Below, piece by piece: positions 42,294 through 52,144 of a stretch of 64,000 nucleotides of DNA. Each line of letters starts with the position of its first letter. The stretch's first letter is position 1. The position numbers were made by a program, and so were the translations under genes. Origin of the DNA: Ruminococcaceae bacterium KH2T8 (lineage in GTDB: Bacteria > Bacillota > Clostridia > Saccharofermentanales > Saccharofermentanaceae); contig FOIY01000001.1 of NCBI GenBank assembly GCA_900111435.1, forward strand, positions 744,001-808,000. The letters are read 5' to 3'. The notes under the pieces are model-generated. The model was given only the letters and a program-made list of their open reading frames with translations. It made no database searches and was not told the DNA's origin.

Positions 42294-44327
42294 TCATGAG
42301 TTTATCATATTCATCAGGTCTTCTTCGCTAATGGAAGGGACACCGAGTTCTCTGGCCTTAGTCGCCTTGCTGCCCGCAGCTTCACCCTCGAGCAGATAAG
42401 ACGTCTTCTTGGATACCGAAGATACGACCTTACCGCCGTTAGCCATGATAAGGTCTGCGGCTTCATTACGCGACAATGTAGGAAGCGTACCCGTGATACA
42501 GATTGCAAGACCTGCCAGGGCGTTGCCTGTCACTTTATTCTCGCCTTCAAACTTAACACCGGCCTCTTTGAGCCTCGTCATGAGAGCGATGTTATTTTCA
42601 TCCTTAAAGAAGTTTACGATGCCTTCTGCGGAGATCTCGCCGATCGACTCGACCTTGATGAGCTCATCCCTGTCAGCTGCCATAAGGGCATCGATAGAAC
42701 CGAAGTGCATGATCAGATCCCTTGATGTGGCCTTACCGACATTGGGCACGCCCAGACCTGCAAGGACCTTATCGGCGGGAGCGGCTTCTTTCGCTTCCTC
42801 GATAAGAGCCAGGAGCTTATCCGTATTCTTCTCAAGGCCTAAGATCTTGGCTTCGATAAGAGCATCTCTTTTGTCCTTCAAAGTGAAGATATCGGATGTA
42901 TCCTTGAGGAATCCCTGCTCTACGAGATCCTTTATATACTCGTAGCCGAATCCCTTGATATTCATAGAGTCACGGGATACGAAATTAAGTATCCTGTTCA
43001 CGACCGTTCCGGGGCACGTGGGATTCACGCACTTAAGATCAGCCGCATCCTGCTCCTTAACGAGCTTATGGCCGCATACGGGACACGTATCCGGGAGTTT
43101 ATAGAGCTTCCAGTCGGCCGGTCTCTTGGCCTTATTTACACACTTGATCTTCGGGATGATCTCACCCGACTTATAAACGACGAGCGTATCGCCGATACCT
43201 ATCTCGAGATCGTCGATAAAGCCCTGATTATGAAGCGTTGCTCTCGATACCATCGTTCCGCAGAGGCTGATGGGCTCAAACACCGCAACAGGCGTAACTC
43301 GGCCGGTCCTTCCGGTGTCGACCTCGACGCTTAAAAGGCGTGTCTCTTTCTCCTCGGGAGGATACTTATAGGCCACTGCCCACCTGGGGAACTTTATCGT
43401 GTTTCCGAGCCTTTCTCTGTCGGCAATGGAATTAAGCTTTACTACCGCACCGTCGATATCGTAAGGCAGTTCTCCCCTGGCCTCGCCGATCTTGCAGATA
43501 GCATCCCAGACTTCATCAGCCGTCTTACACTTAAAGTAGAGATCGATGACCTTTACGTTATTTTTCTTGAGGAATTCATATCCGTCGGAATGGGTCTTGA
43601 ACTCCATTCCCCTTGTCTCCTGGATATTGAATATAAAGAGCGACAGATCCCTCTTCTTGGTTACTCTCGTATCTATCTGACGAAGCGTTCCCGCAGCGCA
43701 GTTTCGCGGATTGGCGAAAGTCTTGCTTCCCGCTTCTTCGGCCTCTTCGTTCACCTTGGCGAAAGCTTCACGAGTCATATATACTTCGCCTCTGATCTCG
43801 ATATACTCGATCGGATCGGGCATCGTCTTTACGACATCCTTAATGACCATCGCATTCTTGGTAACATCTTCACCTGCCGTTATACCGTCACCTCTCGTTA
43901 CTGCCGTAACGAGCTTGCCGTTCTCATAACGAAGTGCCATGGAAAGTCCGTCTATCTTCGTCTCAACAAGGAACTCGGTATCTTCTCCTAATTCCTTTCT
44001 CGTCGAGTTTACGAACTCGTCTACTTCCTCCCTGCTGAATACGTCAAGGAGGCTGAGCATGGGAACATTATGCTTTACAAGGATGCCCTTTTCGGCCTTC
44101 CAGCCGACACGCTTTGAAGGAGAATCTTCCCTTACGAGCTCGGGGTGCTCCTTCTCGATCTGCTTGAGCCTTAAGTTCAGCTGATCGTATTCGTAATCCG
44201 AGATCTCAGGCTCGTCCTCGTTATAGTAACGGTCGCAGTGATAGTTCATCACTTTGACTAATTCATCATATTCATTCTTTATATCGTTCGTGCCGAACAT
44301 GTCGATCTGATTATCCAGTTCGTTCAT
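42294..44327 (-). CDS. ligA: NAD-dependent DNA ligase
   Basis: 677 aa. Adenylation motif FLVETKIDGLSMALRYENG (Lys in KIDG), the Ia and OB domains, a four-Cys zinc finger (CPVCGHKLV, CVNPTCPG), helix-hairpin-helix repeats (GLGVPNVGKATSRDLI; VESIGEISAEGIV) and a C-terminal BRCT domain (ICITGTLPTLSRNEAADLI). It seals nicks in replication and repair. An upstream ATG ten codons earlier would overlap the preceding gene; the later one follows AAGGGATG. Confidence 0.96.
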   Translation of the reverse strand: MNELDNQIDMFGTNDIKNEYDELVKVMNYHCDRYYNEDEPEISDYEYDQLNLRLKQIEKEHPELVREDSPSKRVGWKAEKGILVKHNVPMLSLLDVFSREEVDEFVNSTRKELGEDTEFLVETKIDGLSMALRYENGKLVTAVTRGDGITAGEDVTKNAMVIKDVVKTMPDPIEYIEIRGEVYMTREAFAKVNEEAEEAGSKTFANPRNCAAGTLRQIDTRVTKKRDLSLFIFNIQETRGMEFKTHSDGYEFLKKNNVKVIDLYFKCKTADEVWDAICKIGEARGELPYDIDGAVVKLNSIADRERLGNTIKFPRWAVAYKYPPEEKETRLLSVEVDTGRTGRVTPVAVFEPISLCGTMVSRATLHNQGFIDDLEIGIGDTLVVYKSGEIIPKIKCVNKAKRPADWKLYKLPDTCPVCGHKLVKEQDAADLKCVNPTCPGTVVNRILNFVSRDSMNIKGFGYEYIKDLVEQGFLKDTSDIFTLKDKRDALIEAKILGLEKNTDKLLALIEEAKEAAPADKVLAGLGVPNVGKATSRDLIMHFGSIDALMAADRDELIKVESIGEISAEGIVNFFKDENNIALMTRLKEAGVKFEGENKVTGNALAGLAICITGTLPTLSRNEAADLIMANGGKVVSSVSKKTSYLLEGEAAGSKATKARELGVPSISEEDLMNMINS

Positions 44328-44331
44328 AAGA

Positions 44332-44967
44332 TCATCCCTTCTTACGCGAGAATGCATAATAAGCCGTCGGGAGCATCAGGAGTACTGCAAAGAATATTCC
44401 CCAGACGATCGCAGGGATATGGAACATTCCCGCGAAAGGAGCCGACAGATCACCATGCTGATATCCGGTAACATAAAAGATCTTGGAAGTGACGTTATTT
44501 ATCTTCGAGAGCGGGACAAATACCAGTCCCGTCAAGATATACATCCCGAGTGACAGGATACATACATCTGCCGCCCATATCATCGCACGCCTGAACTTAC
44601 CGAAGTAAAGGACGCCGATTAGCGCAAGTGCGACGGCAACGGCTATTGCCTGCTTCGTGTTATAACTGCGGAACACGATAGACTCGATCACAAAACCCGC
44701 TACCGAGAAGACCATCACGCCGCAGGGAATATAATCACATATATCCGTTCTTGATACGAGCATGAGTACCAGCGATATTACCGCCATGACAAGTATGGCG
44801 ATGAGTGTACCCACACGTCCTCCGGAAGAAAGTCCGATCTTGTGCTCGACTATCTTCAGTAACTCAAAGATAAAATCGGTAAAAATATGTAAGGGCTCTG
44901 TAACCAGAGTCCCCCACGTAAAGAGAAGTATGGCTGCGACTATTCCCGCACGCTCTTCGCTTCTCAA
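44332..44967 (-). CDS. membrane protein with about six helices, unknown function
   Basis: 211 aa from a TTG start. The hydrophobic segments run through most of the protein (GTLIAILVMAVISLVLMLVS; IAVAVALALIGVLYFGKF; IWGIFFAVLLMLPTAYYAF-like end). No motif is recognised. It lies between the PC4-like gene and ligA, 4 bp before the ligA start. The start codon choice is uncertain because the upstream GAGG is 12 bp away. Confidence 0.6.
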   Translation of the reverse strand: MRSEERAGIVAAILLFTWGTLVTEPLHIFTDFIFELLKIVEHKIGLSSGGRVGTLIAILVMAVISLVLMLVSRTDICDYIPCGVMVFSVAGFVIESIVFRSYNTKQAIAVAVALALIGVLYFGKFRRAMIWAADVCILSLGMYILTGLVFVPLSKINNVTSKIFYVTGYQHGDLSAPFAGMFHIPAIVWGIFFAVLLMLPTAYYAFSRKKG

Positions 44968-44973
44968 TTTATC

Positions 44974-45216
44974 TTATGCCTCAGTCTCAAAAGGATCGTA
45001 GTCCTCAAGAAGTTCCTTAAGAACAGCAACCTCTTCGCTGCTCAAGGAGATACCCTTTCCAACCTTCTCATGATCAGGGCCCCAATCACGGATATCGAGC
45101 TTAGGCTTGCCGTCATTCCACTTAACGATATTGGCCTCTCTGTTCCAGCCGGACTTATTTGTGGCGAGAACACCGATAGTCTTGACTATCTCAAACTTGA
45201 TTTCTGTCTTTGGCAT
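44974..45216 (-). CDS. PC4/YdbC-type single-stranded DNA-binding protein
   Basis: 80 aa. FEIVKTIGVLATNKSGWNREANIVKWNDGKPKLDIRDWGPDHEKVGKGISLSSEEVAVL follows the bacterial PC4 (YdbC) family. These are small beta-sheet dimers that bind single-stranded DNA or RNA. GGAGG lies 6 bp before the ATG. Confidence 0.88.
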   Translation of the reverse strand: MPKTEIKFEIVKTIGVLATNKSGWNREANIVKWNDGKPKLDIRDWGPDHEKVGKGISLSSEEVAVLKELLEDYDPFETEA

Positions 45217-45334
45217 ATTGACCTCCTTGATCAGAGCAAATGGATAATATGGGTTGATTATATCACAGCGCTTCCGAAAAAATATATATAGATTATAATA
45301 CTTTTATTATAATATGACGCAGAAAGGGGTTTAT

Positions 45335-46177
45335 ATGGACGTAACTACGGTTTTACTGCTTATCCTCATATCTGCGATCGTTATCACGGGACTTATACTT
45401 CTGGTCCTGTCTCTTATAGAGCCGCATAAGCTTAACGTCACTAAGGAAACCCTGTCGGATAATGCCGCAGCCGGTAACCCTGACTTAAGGATACTGTTCT
45501 TCAGTGATCTTCATGCCGAATTCTGCTTTATTCCGAAGGAGAAGACGGCAGCGCTGATCAGAGAGGAAGCACAGGGCAAAGGCCTTGATGCCGTTATCTT
45601 TGGCGGCGATATAGTAAATAACCCCAAGAGGTATAAAGTCGGTGCGGAATACTTAACCTACATAGCAGAAACATGCAGCGAACTCGGGATCCCTTTCGAG
45701 GGCGTAACAGGAAACCACGATGTTCAGATCCCCGCTGACGGCATCGCCGAATGTTCCTTCCATAACATCTCGGGCGGATATACGGTCTTAAGGTCGCGCC
45801 GCGACGGATCCGATATCGCCCTGAGCGGCATATGCGATTCGGGACGAAAGCACAGGGTATGGTATGAGCTCCCTTCGATCCCGGACGGATGCTCAAAGAA
45901 TATCGTGATCGCCCATAATCCCGACCAGATCCTGCATATAGAAGACTGTACCAAAGTCGACTACATGATCTCGGGACATATCCACGGCGGACAGATCAGG
46001 ACGCCTTTCAAGGTCGAGTTCAAGGTCCTCCGAAAGGATACTCTCCCCAAGTACGACGTCACTGCAGGAACGTATAAGATCAACGGGATCACGCTCTTTA
46101 TCTCAAAGGGTATCGGATGCGTAAGACTTCCCATGAGACTCGGAGCAAAGCCTGAGATCAATATCATAGAGATCTGA
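45335..46177 (+). CDS. membrane-anchored calcineurin-like metallophosphoesterase
   Basis: 280 aa from the ATG after AAAGGGG. An N-terminal membrane helix (VTTVLLLILISAIVITGLILLVL) anchors it. The metal motifs are LFFSDLHAEF, IFGGDIVNN, GVTGNHDVQ, IAHNPDQI and ISGHIHGGQIRTP, the complete set of the YkuE/YaeI-like group. Likely substrates are lipid or wall phosphoesters; the exact one is unknown. It converges with a decayed small gene whose stop codon follows directly. Confidence 0.9.
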   Translation: MDVTTVLLLILISAIVITGLILLVLSLIEPHKLNVTKETLSDNAAAGNPDLRILFFSDLHAEFCFIPKEKTAALIREEAQGKGLDAVIFGGDIVNNPKRYKVGAEYLTYIAETCSELGIPFEGVTGNHDVQIPADGIAECSFHNISGGYTVLRSRRDGSDIALSGICDSGRKHRVWYELPSIPDGCSKNIVIAHNPDQILHIEDCTKVDYMISGHIHGGQIRTPFKVEFKVLRKDTLPKYDVTAGTYKINGITLFISKGIGCVRLPMRLGAKPEINIIEI

Positions 46178-46376
46178 TCACTGAGCCGTCTCTGTATCGA
46201 ACAACTCCTTTTCCAGCCTTTCAATCCTAGGATACGTCTCCCTCATCATCTCCTCCATCATCGCTTCGGCAGCATCACACTTTTCCTGAGCATTCTCGCA
46301 GGCGGTGATAGATGTTTTTTCCCTGAATCAAGCTCAGATTGCTTCCGCATGAAAGGCAAGTATATTCACGAATCAT
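46178..46376 (-). pseudogene. frameshifted small zinc-ribbon/coiled-coil protein
   Basis: The ATG (46374-46376) after GAGGT reads MIREYTCLSCGSNLSLIQG, a CxxC knuckle. The frame then fails at a run of six A. One frame over, a clean helical tail begins (CENAQEKCDAAEAMMEEMM, ending LFDTETAQ) and stops exactly where the metallophosphoesterase gene stops. The total of 199 bp is one more than a multiple of three. One missing or extra base in the A-run explains it. It is a recent frameshift or a sequencing error. Confidence 0.65.
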
Positions 46377-46433
46377 TTCTACCTCAAACAGTTCCTTTCG
46401 CCTATTATTTTATCAATATAATATACGAAAAAA

Positions 46434-46459
46434 GGAGGAATGCGTTGCAGCATTCCTCC
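46434..46459 (-). terminator. terminator of glgP
   Basis: GGAGGAATGC pairs with GCATTCCTCC (10 bp, 6-nt loop). On the minus strand TTTTTTCG follows. Confidence 0.9.
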
Positions 46460-46483
46460 CTGAAAATCTCGAATGATCAGATA

Positions 46484-48868
46484 TCAGATCTTGCAGGCCT
46501 TAACGTCCCAGATCTCCTTTGCATATTCGGCGATAGTTCTGTCAGAAGAGAACTTACCGGAATTACAGATATTGATCCAGCACATCTGAGCCCACTTCAT
46601 CTCGTCCTTATAATCGGTATAGAGACGATCTCTTGTCTTTCTGTAGTCGTCGAAGTCACCGAGTACATAGTAAGGATCACCGGGCTGCCAGTTAGTACCA
46701 TAGAGGATACCGTTATAAAGGTCGTGGAACATGCCTGTACCCGCATCGTCGAATGTACCGTCAACGAGTCTGTCCAGTGCCTTCTTGATGCCGGGGATAT
46801 TCTCATACTGCCACTGAGGATTGTAGTAAGCCTTTGTAGCAGCCATATCCTGTGAGCGGCAACCGAAGATATAGATATTATCGTTTCCGACTGCCTCGGC
46901 AATCTCAACGTTAGCGCCGTCCAATGTACCGAGAGTAACGGCACCGTTCATCATGAACTTCATGTTACCCGTACCGGAAGCCTCGAGACCTGCCGTAGAG
47001 ATCTGCTCGGATACATCTGCAGCGGGGAACATCTTCTCACCGTTACTTACGTTATAGTTCTCAACGAATACGACCTTGAGCCTGCCCTTCATGTCAGGAT
47101 CGTTGTCGATCATCTTGGCGATCTCGTTGATGAACTTGATGATAGCCTTAGCCCTGAAGTATCCGGGAGCAGCCTTTGCACCGAAGAGGATCGTTACCGG
47201 AGGCAGATCGAGCTTCGGATTCTCCTTGATCCTGTCGTAGAGATTAAGAGCATAGAGAGCATTAAGGAGCTGTCTCTTGTACTCGTGAAGTCTCTTGATC
47301 TGTACATCGAATACTGAATCGACGTTAAGGTCGATATCGTGAGTCTTCTTAAGGTGATCGGCAAGACGCTGCTTGTTCTTCTTCTTGATGGCAAGGAGCT
47401 TCTTCATGACAGCCTTGTCGTCCTTATACTTCTCGAGCGTCTTAAGCTGATCGAGATCTGTTACCCACTTGTCGCTTCCGAGGAGCTCGGTGATAAGAGC
47501 TGCAAGATCGGGGTTACATGTACGAAGCCATCTTCTGGGTGTAACGCCGTTTGTCTTGTTGGAGAACTTCTCGGGGTAGATCTTGTACCAGTCGGCAAGT
47601 GTCTCGTTCTTAAGGATATCGGTATGAAGAGCCGCAACGCCGTTTACGGAGTGAGATCCGTAGATAGCAAGCCATGCCATCTGTACCTTACCGTCAGCAA
47701 GAGGACTCATCCTGTCGATAAGCTCGGAATAAAGACCTGCTTCGTACATCTGAGCACGGAACTGGTTGTTGATCCCCTCGACGATCTCGAAGATCCTGGG
47801 GAAGAGGAATCTGAATATGGAGATATCCCACTTCTCAAGTGCCTCTGCCATGATCGTGTGGTTCGTATATGCGAAAGTATCCTTTACGATCTCCCAAGCG
47901 TCTTCCCACTTAACGCCGTTCTCGTCAACAAGTATCCTCATGAGCTCGGGGATACCGATAACGGGATGCGTATCGTTGAGCTGGATCGCATTGTACTTAG
48001 CGAAATCCTTCATGTCATCGCCGTGAACAGCCTTGTACTTTCTTACGATGTCCTGCAAAGATGCGGATACGAAGAAATACTGCTGTCTTACACGGAGTAC
48101 CTTACCGTCGTAAGAAGTGTCGTTGGGGTAGAGTACTCTCCAGATATCGTTTACTCTGTTTCTCTCGATAACGGCATCGTCGAATCTCTGTGAATTAAAG
48201 AGATTGAAGTCGAACTCCTCTGCGGGCTCAGCCTTCCAAAGTCTTAAGAGATTGATATTCTTTGTGCCGTAACCCGTGATCGGAAGATCAAAAGGGATAG
48301 CCCAGACATCGATATCGTTATAGTGGATCTTTACCTTCTCGTCATATCTTGCAAGCGTAAAGGGATAACCTCTCTCCATCCAGGAATCGGGATACTCCTT
48401 CTGGAATCCGTTCTCGATAGCCTGACGGAAGAGACCGTATCTGTAAAGGATACCGTATCCGTTAACGGGAAGATTAAGTGTAGCGCATGAATCAAGGAAA
48501 CATGCAGCAAGTCTTCCGAGACCGCCGTTACCGAGTGCCGGGTCTGTTTCTTCCTCAAGGATATCCGTGATGTCATAACCGAAAGAAGCGAGCGCTTCCT
48601 TGGCCTGATCGTATATGCCTAAGTTAACGAGATTATTGAGAAGCGATCTTCCCTCAAGGAACTCAGCCGACAGATAATGAGCCTGTCGGACCTTGGAGTA
48701 CTTCTCTCTCGTAGCCTGAAAATTGTCCGAAATGATCTCTACAACGCTTTTTGAAAGTGCAGTCCAGTAATCTCTGGCTGACGCATTCTCAAGTGAAAGA
48801 CCTGTTTCTGCCTTAACATGCGCCTGCATCTGCTCTTCGAGCATCTTTGCTGTAACAGTCTTTGCCAT
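46484..48868 (-). CDS. glgP: glycogen/starch phosphorylase
   Basis: 794 aa from the ATG after AGGAGGGG. SAEFLEGRSLLNNL, NGYGILYRYGLFRQ, the active-site region KRLHEYKRQLLNALY, and the pyridoxal-phosphate site EASGTGNMKFMMNGAVTLGTLDGANVEI (the Lys in NMKF). It releases glucose-1-phosphate from alpha-1,4 glucans. It is a stand-alone gene with its own terminator, so it is not part of a glg operon here. Confidence 0.96.
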   Translation of the reverse strand: MAKTVTAKMLEEQMQAHVKAETGLSLENASARDYWTALSKSVVEIISDNFQATREKYSKVRQAHYLSAEFLEGRSLLNNLVNLGIYDQAKEALASFGYDITDILEEETDPALGNGGLGRLAACFLDSCATLNLPVNGYGILYRYGLFRQAIENGFQKEYPDSWMERGYPFTLARYDEKVKIHYNDIDVWAIPFDLPITGYGTKNINLLRLWKAEPAEEFDFNLFNSQRFDDAVIERNRVNDIWRVLYPNDTSYDGKVLRVRQQYFFVSASLQDIVRKYKAVHGDDMKDFAKYNAIQLNDTHPVIGIPELMRILVDENGVKWEDAWEIVKDTFAYTNHTIMAEALEKWDISIFRFLFPRIFEIVEGINNQFRAQMYEAGLYSELIDRMSPLADGKVQMAWLAIYGSHSVNGVAALHTDILKNETLADWYKIYPEKFSNKTNGVTPRRWLRTCNPDLAALITELLGSDKWVTDLDQLKTLEKYKDDKAVMKKLLAIKKKNKQRLADHLKKTHDIDLNVDSVFDVQIKRLHEYKRQLLNALYALNLYDRIKENPKLDLPPVTILFGAKAAPGYFRAKAIIKFINEIAKMIDNDPDMKGRLKVVFVENYNVSNGEKMFPAADVSEQISTAGLEASGTGNMKFMMNGAVTLGTLDGANVEIAEAVGNDNIYIFGCRSQDMAATKAYYNPQWQYENIPGIKKALDRLVDGTFDDAGTGMFHDLYNGILYGTNWQPGDPYYVLGDFDDYRKTRDRLYTDYKDEMKWAQMCWINICNSGKFSSDRTIAEYAKEIWDVKACKI

Positions 48869-48964
48869 ATTTGCGCCCCTCCTCTTAAAAATCAACTTCA
48901 ATTTTATCAGTAATAAAGCGGATAGGCAATTTCTACAATAACTTGTAATATAATTTATATAAGG

Positions 48965-48993
48965 TTGATAAAAAAATTCCCGTATATTAAAAT
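48965..48993 (+). promoter_or_regulatory. promoter of the prepilin peptidase operon
   Basis: TTGATA (48965-48970), 17 bp, TAAAAT (48988-48993), about 30 bp before the start codon. Confidence 0.6.
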
Positions 48994-49022
48994 TTTACTA
49001 TCACAAATTCTCGGAGAGTCCT

Positions 49023-49916
49023 ATGAGCACCTGGTTATTGCCCGTTTTGGCCGTCGTTCTCGGCATAGCTGCCGGTTTCGGCGTTACATTCATCTTTTCA
49101 AAACTTCCCGAAAAGTGGCTTCAGGATTACGGCTACGATCCTAATGCGCCCGATTTCAGGCTCTCTAAGAGGATGAAGATATGCCCTCACGGCTTGATCG
49201 CTTCTTTCTTTCTCGCAGCGGCTTATCTTGCTGCAGTCCTCTTTTCCAACGATTTCTTCTTCGGTCACGGCAACAGCAACATCATAAGGCTGATCTGCGT
49301 GATCCTTGTCTTACCGGTAACAGTAATAATAGCAATGTCCGACAGGCTCAACAGGATAATCCCCGACGAGTGCTGGATCGCTATACTTATCATCGGCGTT
49401 TTCGAACTGATAGCCGATCTTACGGGCAGGAGCTACTGGTGCTCCCCTGAGGCCGAGTGGTATGTACCCGTATTGAGCAGGGTCATCGCAGGTGCGCTGG
49501 GATTCGGAGTCCTCTGGCTCATCGGTTTCATCACGGTCACTTTCTTCGGTAAGGAAGGAATGGGACAGGGTGACATGAAACTCTTGGGTGCATGCGGCTT
49601 TATGGTCGGATTCCAGGGACTTATCATCGTCGTATATATCGGTATCCTGCTGGCAGCCGTATTTGCAGTTCCCATGTTCATCATGAAGAGGATCAGGATC
49701 GCCAAGGAAAATAAGATCATCCGAGAGAGCGACGATCCGGTTGCAAAAAGACGTGAGATCATGAAGGCCAAGGCTCAGATCCACTTCGCGGACGATCCCG
49801 ACTATCTGGCTTTCGGACCGTTCCTGGCTGCAGGTGCGGCGGTATTCCTTGTACTCGAGCCCGTTTTCTGCACTAACCTGATCGGTATCTTCGTAGCTAT
49901 GGGAGCATATCGCTGA
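49023..49916 (+). CDS. A24-family prepilin peptidase-like protein
   Basis: 297 aa with about seven hydrophobic segments. The two catalytic aspartates of type IV prepilin peptidases are present: SDRLNRIIPDE near residue 110 and the GxGD motif in GKEGMGQGDMKLLGA. The methyltransferase domain with its CxxC pairs is absent, so it is peptidase only. No pilin genes are nearby. The next gene starts 1 bp after the stop codon. Confidence 0.8.
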   Translation: MSTWLLPVLAVVLGIAAGFGVTFIFSKLPEKWLQDYGYDPNAPDFRLSKRMKICPHGLIASFFLAAAYLAAVLFSNDFFFGHGNSNIIRLICVILVLPVTVIIAMSDRLNRIIPDECWIAILIIGVFELIADLTGRSYWCSPEAEWYVPVLSRVIAGALGFGVLWLIGFITVTFFGKEGMGQGDMKLLGACGFMVGFQGLIIVVYIGILLAAVFAVPMFIMKRIRIAKENKIIRESDDPVAKRREIMKAKAQIHFADDPDYLAFGPFLAAGAAVFLVLEPVFCTNLIGIFVAMGAYR

Positions 49917-49917
49917 T

Positions 49918-50913
49918 ATGCAGGAGCAGAAGCCGTCAACACTTACAGTCATCAGATATCAGCTCAGCCGTCCTTCGGTCATGAACTGGAGCTACCCGAT
50001 AATGGTTTCATCCGTAATGACTGCCATGATATTCGCAGTCAGATGTCTTTGCACATTTACCGGGTTTCCGATCCCCGCTACATCCGTCATAGGAAATGCG
50101 GCTCTCAATATATTGGTTACGCTGCTGGCACTGGTCCTTCCTGCGGCTTTACTTTCCAACGGACTTTCGGATCGCATCGTCGGACGCTTTACAGGCGCAG
50201 GCTCACTGATACTCGCATTCTGTTCGGGCATCCCCCTGATGCTCATTACGACTGCTACATATAATCTCTCGGCGTGGGTCATCTTGAGATTCGGCACCAA
50301 GATGCCGTTTCCTTTCCTTTTTACGGATTACGCTACTTCTTCCGCGGCGGGAGAGGTATTGTCCGTGATGTCCGACACCGTACTTCCGGCAGCCGGAGCT
50401 TCGCTGTTCTTCTTCGGCCTCATGTGGTCGAGGTTCAGGAGCAAGGAAAGATTCGCGGGCTATGCCATCATCGCTTTCGCTTATATGATGTTCTCACTCG
50501 ATGCCGTAAGCGCACTCGGACTCTTGATCACGGGCTGGTGGTGCTGCTTCCTGCGCACTAAGACAGATAATATCGCGGGACCTTTCGTCTGCCTTGTGGC
50601 AGCACGTCTCTCGCAATATCTCTTCACGGGAACACTCGGGAAAGTGGATATCCTGTCCATTCAGACATATTCAGATATCGATTCGGTCTTTTTCTACTCG
50701 TCGCTTCCTGCGGCATTCATGGGGCTTGTACTCCTTTCGTTCTTCATGAAGACACTAAACTCCTTCTATGATTCCTTTACGGACGAAGAAGAAGATTCAA
50801 GATATGACAACTCAATCCCCGCTTTCGATAAGGGGATCAACCTCACGATAATCGTATCCGGAGCTATCTTCTTTACGCTCTGGATCCTTATGCTCAAAGG
50901 AGTGCACCTCTAA
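49918..50913 (+). CDS. polytopic membrane protein of unknown function
   Basis: 331 aa, eight or so hydrophobic segments, with an acidic loop (FTDEEEDSRYDNS) before the last helix. No recognised motif. It is tightly coupled between the prepilin peptidase gene (1-bp gap) and the AI-2E-like exporter gene (TAATG overlap), so the three are one operon. Confidence 0.6.
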   Translation: MQEQKPSTLTVIRYQLSRPSVMNWSYPIMVSSVMTAMIFAVRCLCTFTGFPIPATSVIGNAALNILVTLLALVLPAALLSNGLSDRIVGRFTGAGSLILAFCSGIPLMLITTATYNLSAWVILRFGTKMPFPFLFTDYATSSAAGEVLSVMSDTVLPAAGASLFFFGLMWSRFRSKERFAGYAIIAFAYMMFSLDAVSALGLLITGWWCCFLRTKTDNIAGPFVCLVAARLSQYLFTGTLGKVDILSIQTYSDIDSVFFYSSLPAAFMGLVLLSFFMKTLNSFYDSFTDEEEDSRYDNSIPAFDKGINLTIIVSGAIFFTLWILMLKGVHL

Positions 50914-52139
50914 TGGATACTGAAAGATACAGCAAGGACAAAGCAGCCGTAATGGCAATGCTCAAGTTCATATTGATGTTCCTTATCATTGCGGCGATCT
51001 GCTATTTTGCGACAAAGATCGTATCGGTACTTATACCGTTCCTTCTCGGATTCTTGCTCTCCAAGACGAGTATCACTCTGGCAAGCCCTGCAGCCAAGCT
51101 CTATAAGGGTAAGAAGCCGAGGGGATATATTCATAGAAAGATAGCTATCTTCTTCTATTTCATCCTTCTCGTATTTATCGCTATCCTCTTGGTATGGGGT
51201 TGCACGTCGCTCATCGGACAGATCAGCCGTGCCGTCAATTCTCTTTCGAAGCTCACTACGGAATTCAATCCCATCGCTTTCGGAAATGATATCCTCGAGA
51301 GATTTGCCAAGAGTAACGGCGGATTCCTTACAGACAAGATGATAGAATCCGTAAAGGCAAATATCACGACTATCTGGGAGGACAGCGTCAAGACTATCCC
51401 TTCCATCCTGTCGTCTTTCATTACATCTCTGCTCAGTATGGTAAGCAGTATCCCGTATTGGATTTTCGTTATAGTATGCGTCATCCTCAGCGGCTACTAC
51501 TTTATCAATGACGGTCCGAGCGTTCTTCGTTTCTATATGAGAAATGTGCCTAACAAGGCATTCAGAACTAAGTCGCTCTCACTTATAAATGATCTTTCCG
51601 TGACGCTCTTCAGAGCACTCGGCGGTTATATCCTGCTCCTTTTCATCACCGCATTCGAAGCATGGCTGACGTTCAGGTTCGCTGGGATCGAATATGCCGT
51701 AGTATTAGCTCTCATAACAGGAATAATCGACTTTATGCCTGTTCTCGGCGTAAGCGCCACCATGGTTCCCGTAATGATCTACTGCATCATCCACGGCAAT
51801 TATAAGGGCGCGATCATACTGCTCATCGGTCTGACCGTCATCACCGTTGTAAGAAGGCTCATCGAGCCGCCTATCCTCGGTAAATCGCTTCACCTTCACC
51901 CTCTTATGATGCTCATCTCGATGGCTGTGGGTGTATATGTATGGGGTGCTATCGGATTCCTTCTCGGACCTACGGTCTTCATCATCGTTTACGATATCAT
52001 CAAGGTATTCGGCCTCGACAAAAAGTTCCTGGCATTCCTTTCAAGAGTCCTCGGAAACATCATGAAACCGGCAGAAGAGACTAAGCCCGCAGGTAAAAAG
52101 CGTCTTAAGAAGCAGCAGGCAGTTTCGGAAGAAAAATAA
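50913..52139 (+). CDS. AI-2E/YtvI-family transporter
   Basis: 408 aa. Two N-terminal helices, a soluble segment (about 95-185), then the family core: RALGGYILLLFITAFEAWLTFRFAGIEYAVVLALITGIIDFMPVLGVSATMVPV and VVRRLIEPPILGKSLHLHPLMMLISM, with GAIGFLLGPTVFII. The last 40 residues are Lys-rich. Family members export small molecules or act as ion antiporters. The sporulation gene ytvI is a relative. Confidence 0.85.
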   Translation: MDTERYSKDKAAVMAMLKFILMFLIIAAICYFATKIVSVLIPFLLGFLLSKTSITLASPAAKLYKGKKPRGYIHRKIAIFFYFILLVFIAILLVWGCTSLIGQISRAVNSLSKLTTEFNPIAFGNDILERFAKSNGGFLTDKMIESVKANITTIWEDSVKTIPSILSSFITSLLSMVSSIPYWIFVIVCVILSGYYFINDGPSVLRFYMRNVPNKAFRTKSLSLINDLSVTLFRALGGYILLLFITAFEAWLTFRFAGIEYAVVLALITGIIDFMPVLGVSATMVPVMIYCIIHGNYKGAIILLIGLTVITVVRRLIEPPILGKSLHLHPLMMLISMAVGVYVWGAIGFLLGPTVFIIVYDIIKVFGLDKKFLAFLSRVLGNIMKPAEETKPAGKKRLKKQQAVSEEK

Positions 52140-52144
52140 TAATA

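Noticed and set aside
46340-46350. Programmed -1 frameshift at the six-A run
   Set aside because: A AAA AAC fits a slippery heptamer, but -1 enters a frame that stops early; the coding tail needs +1.
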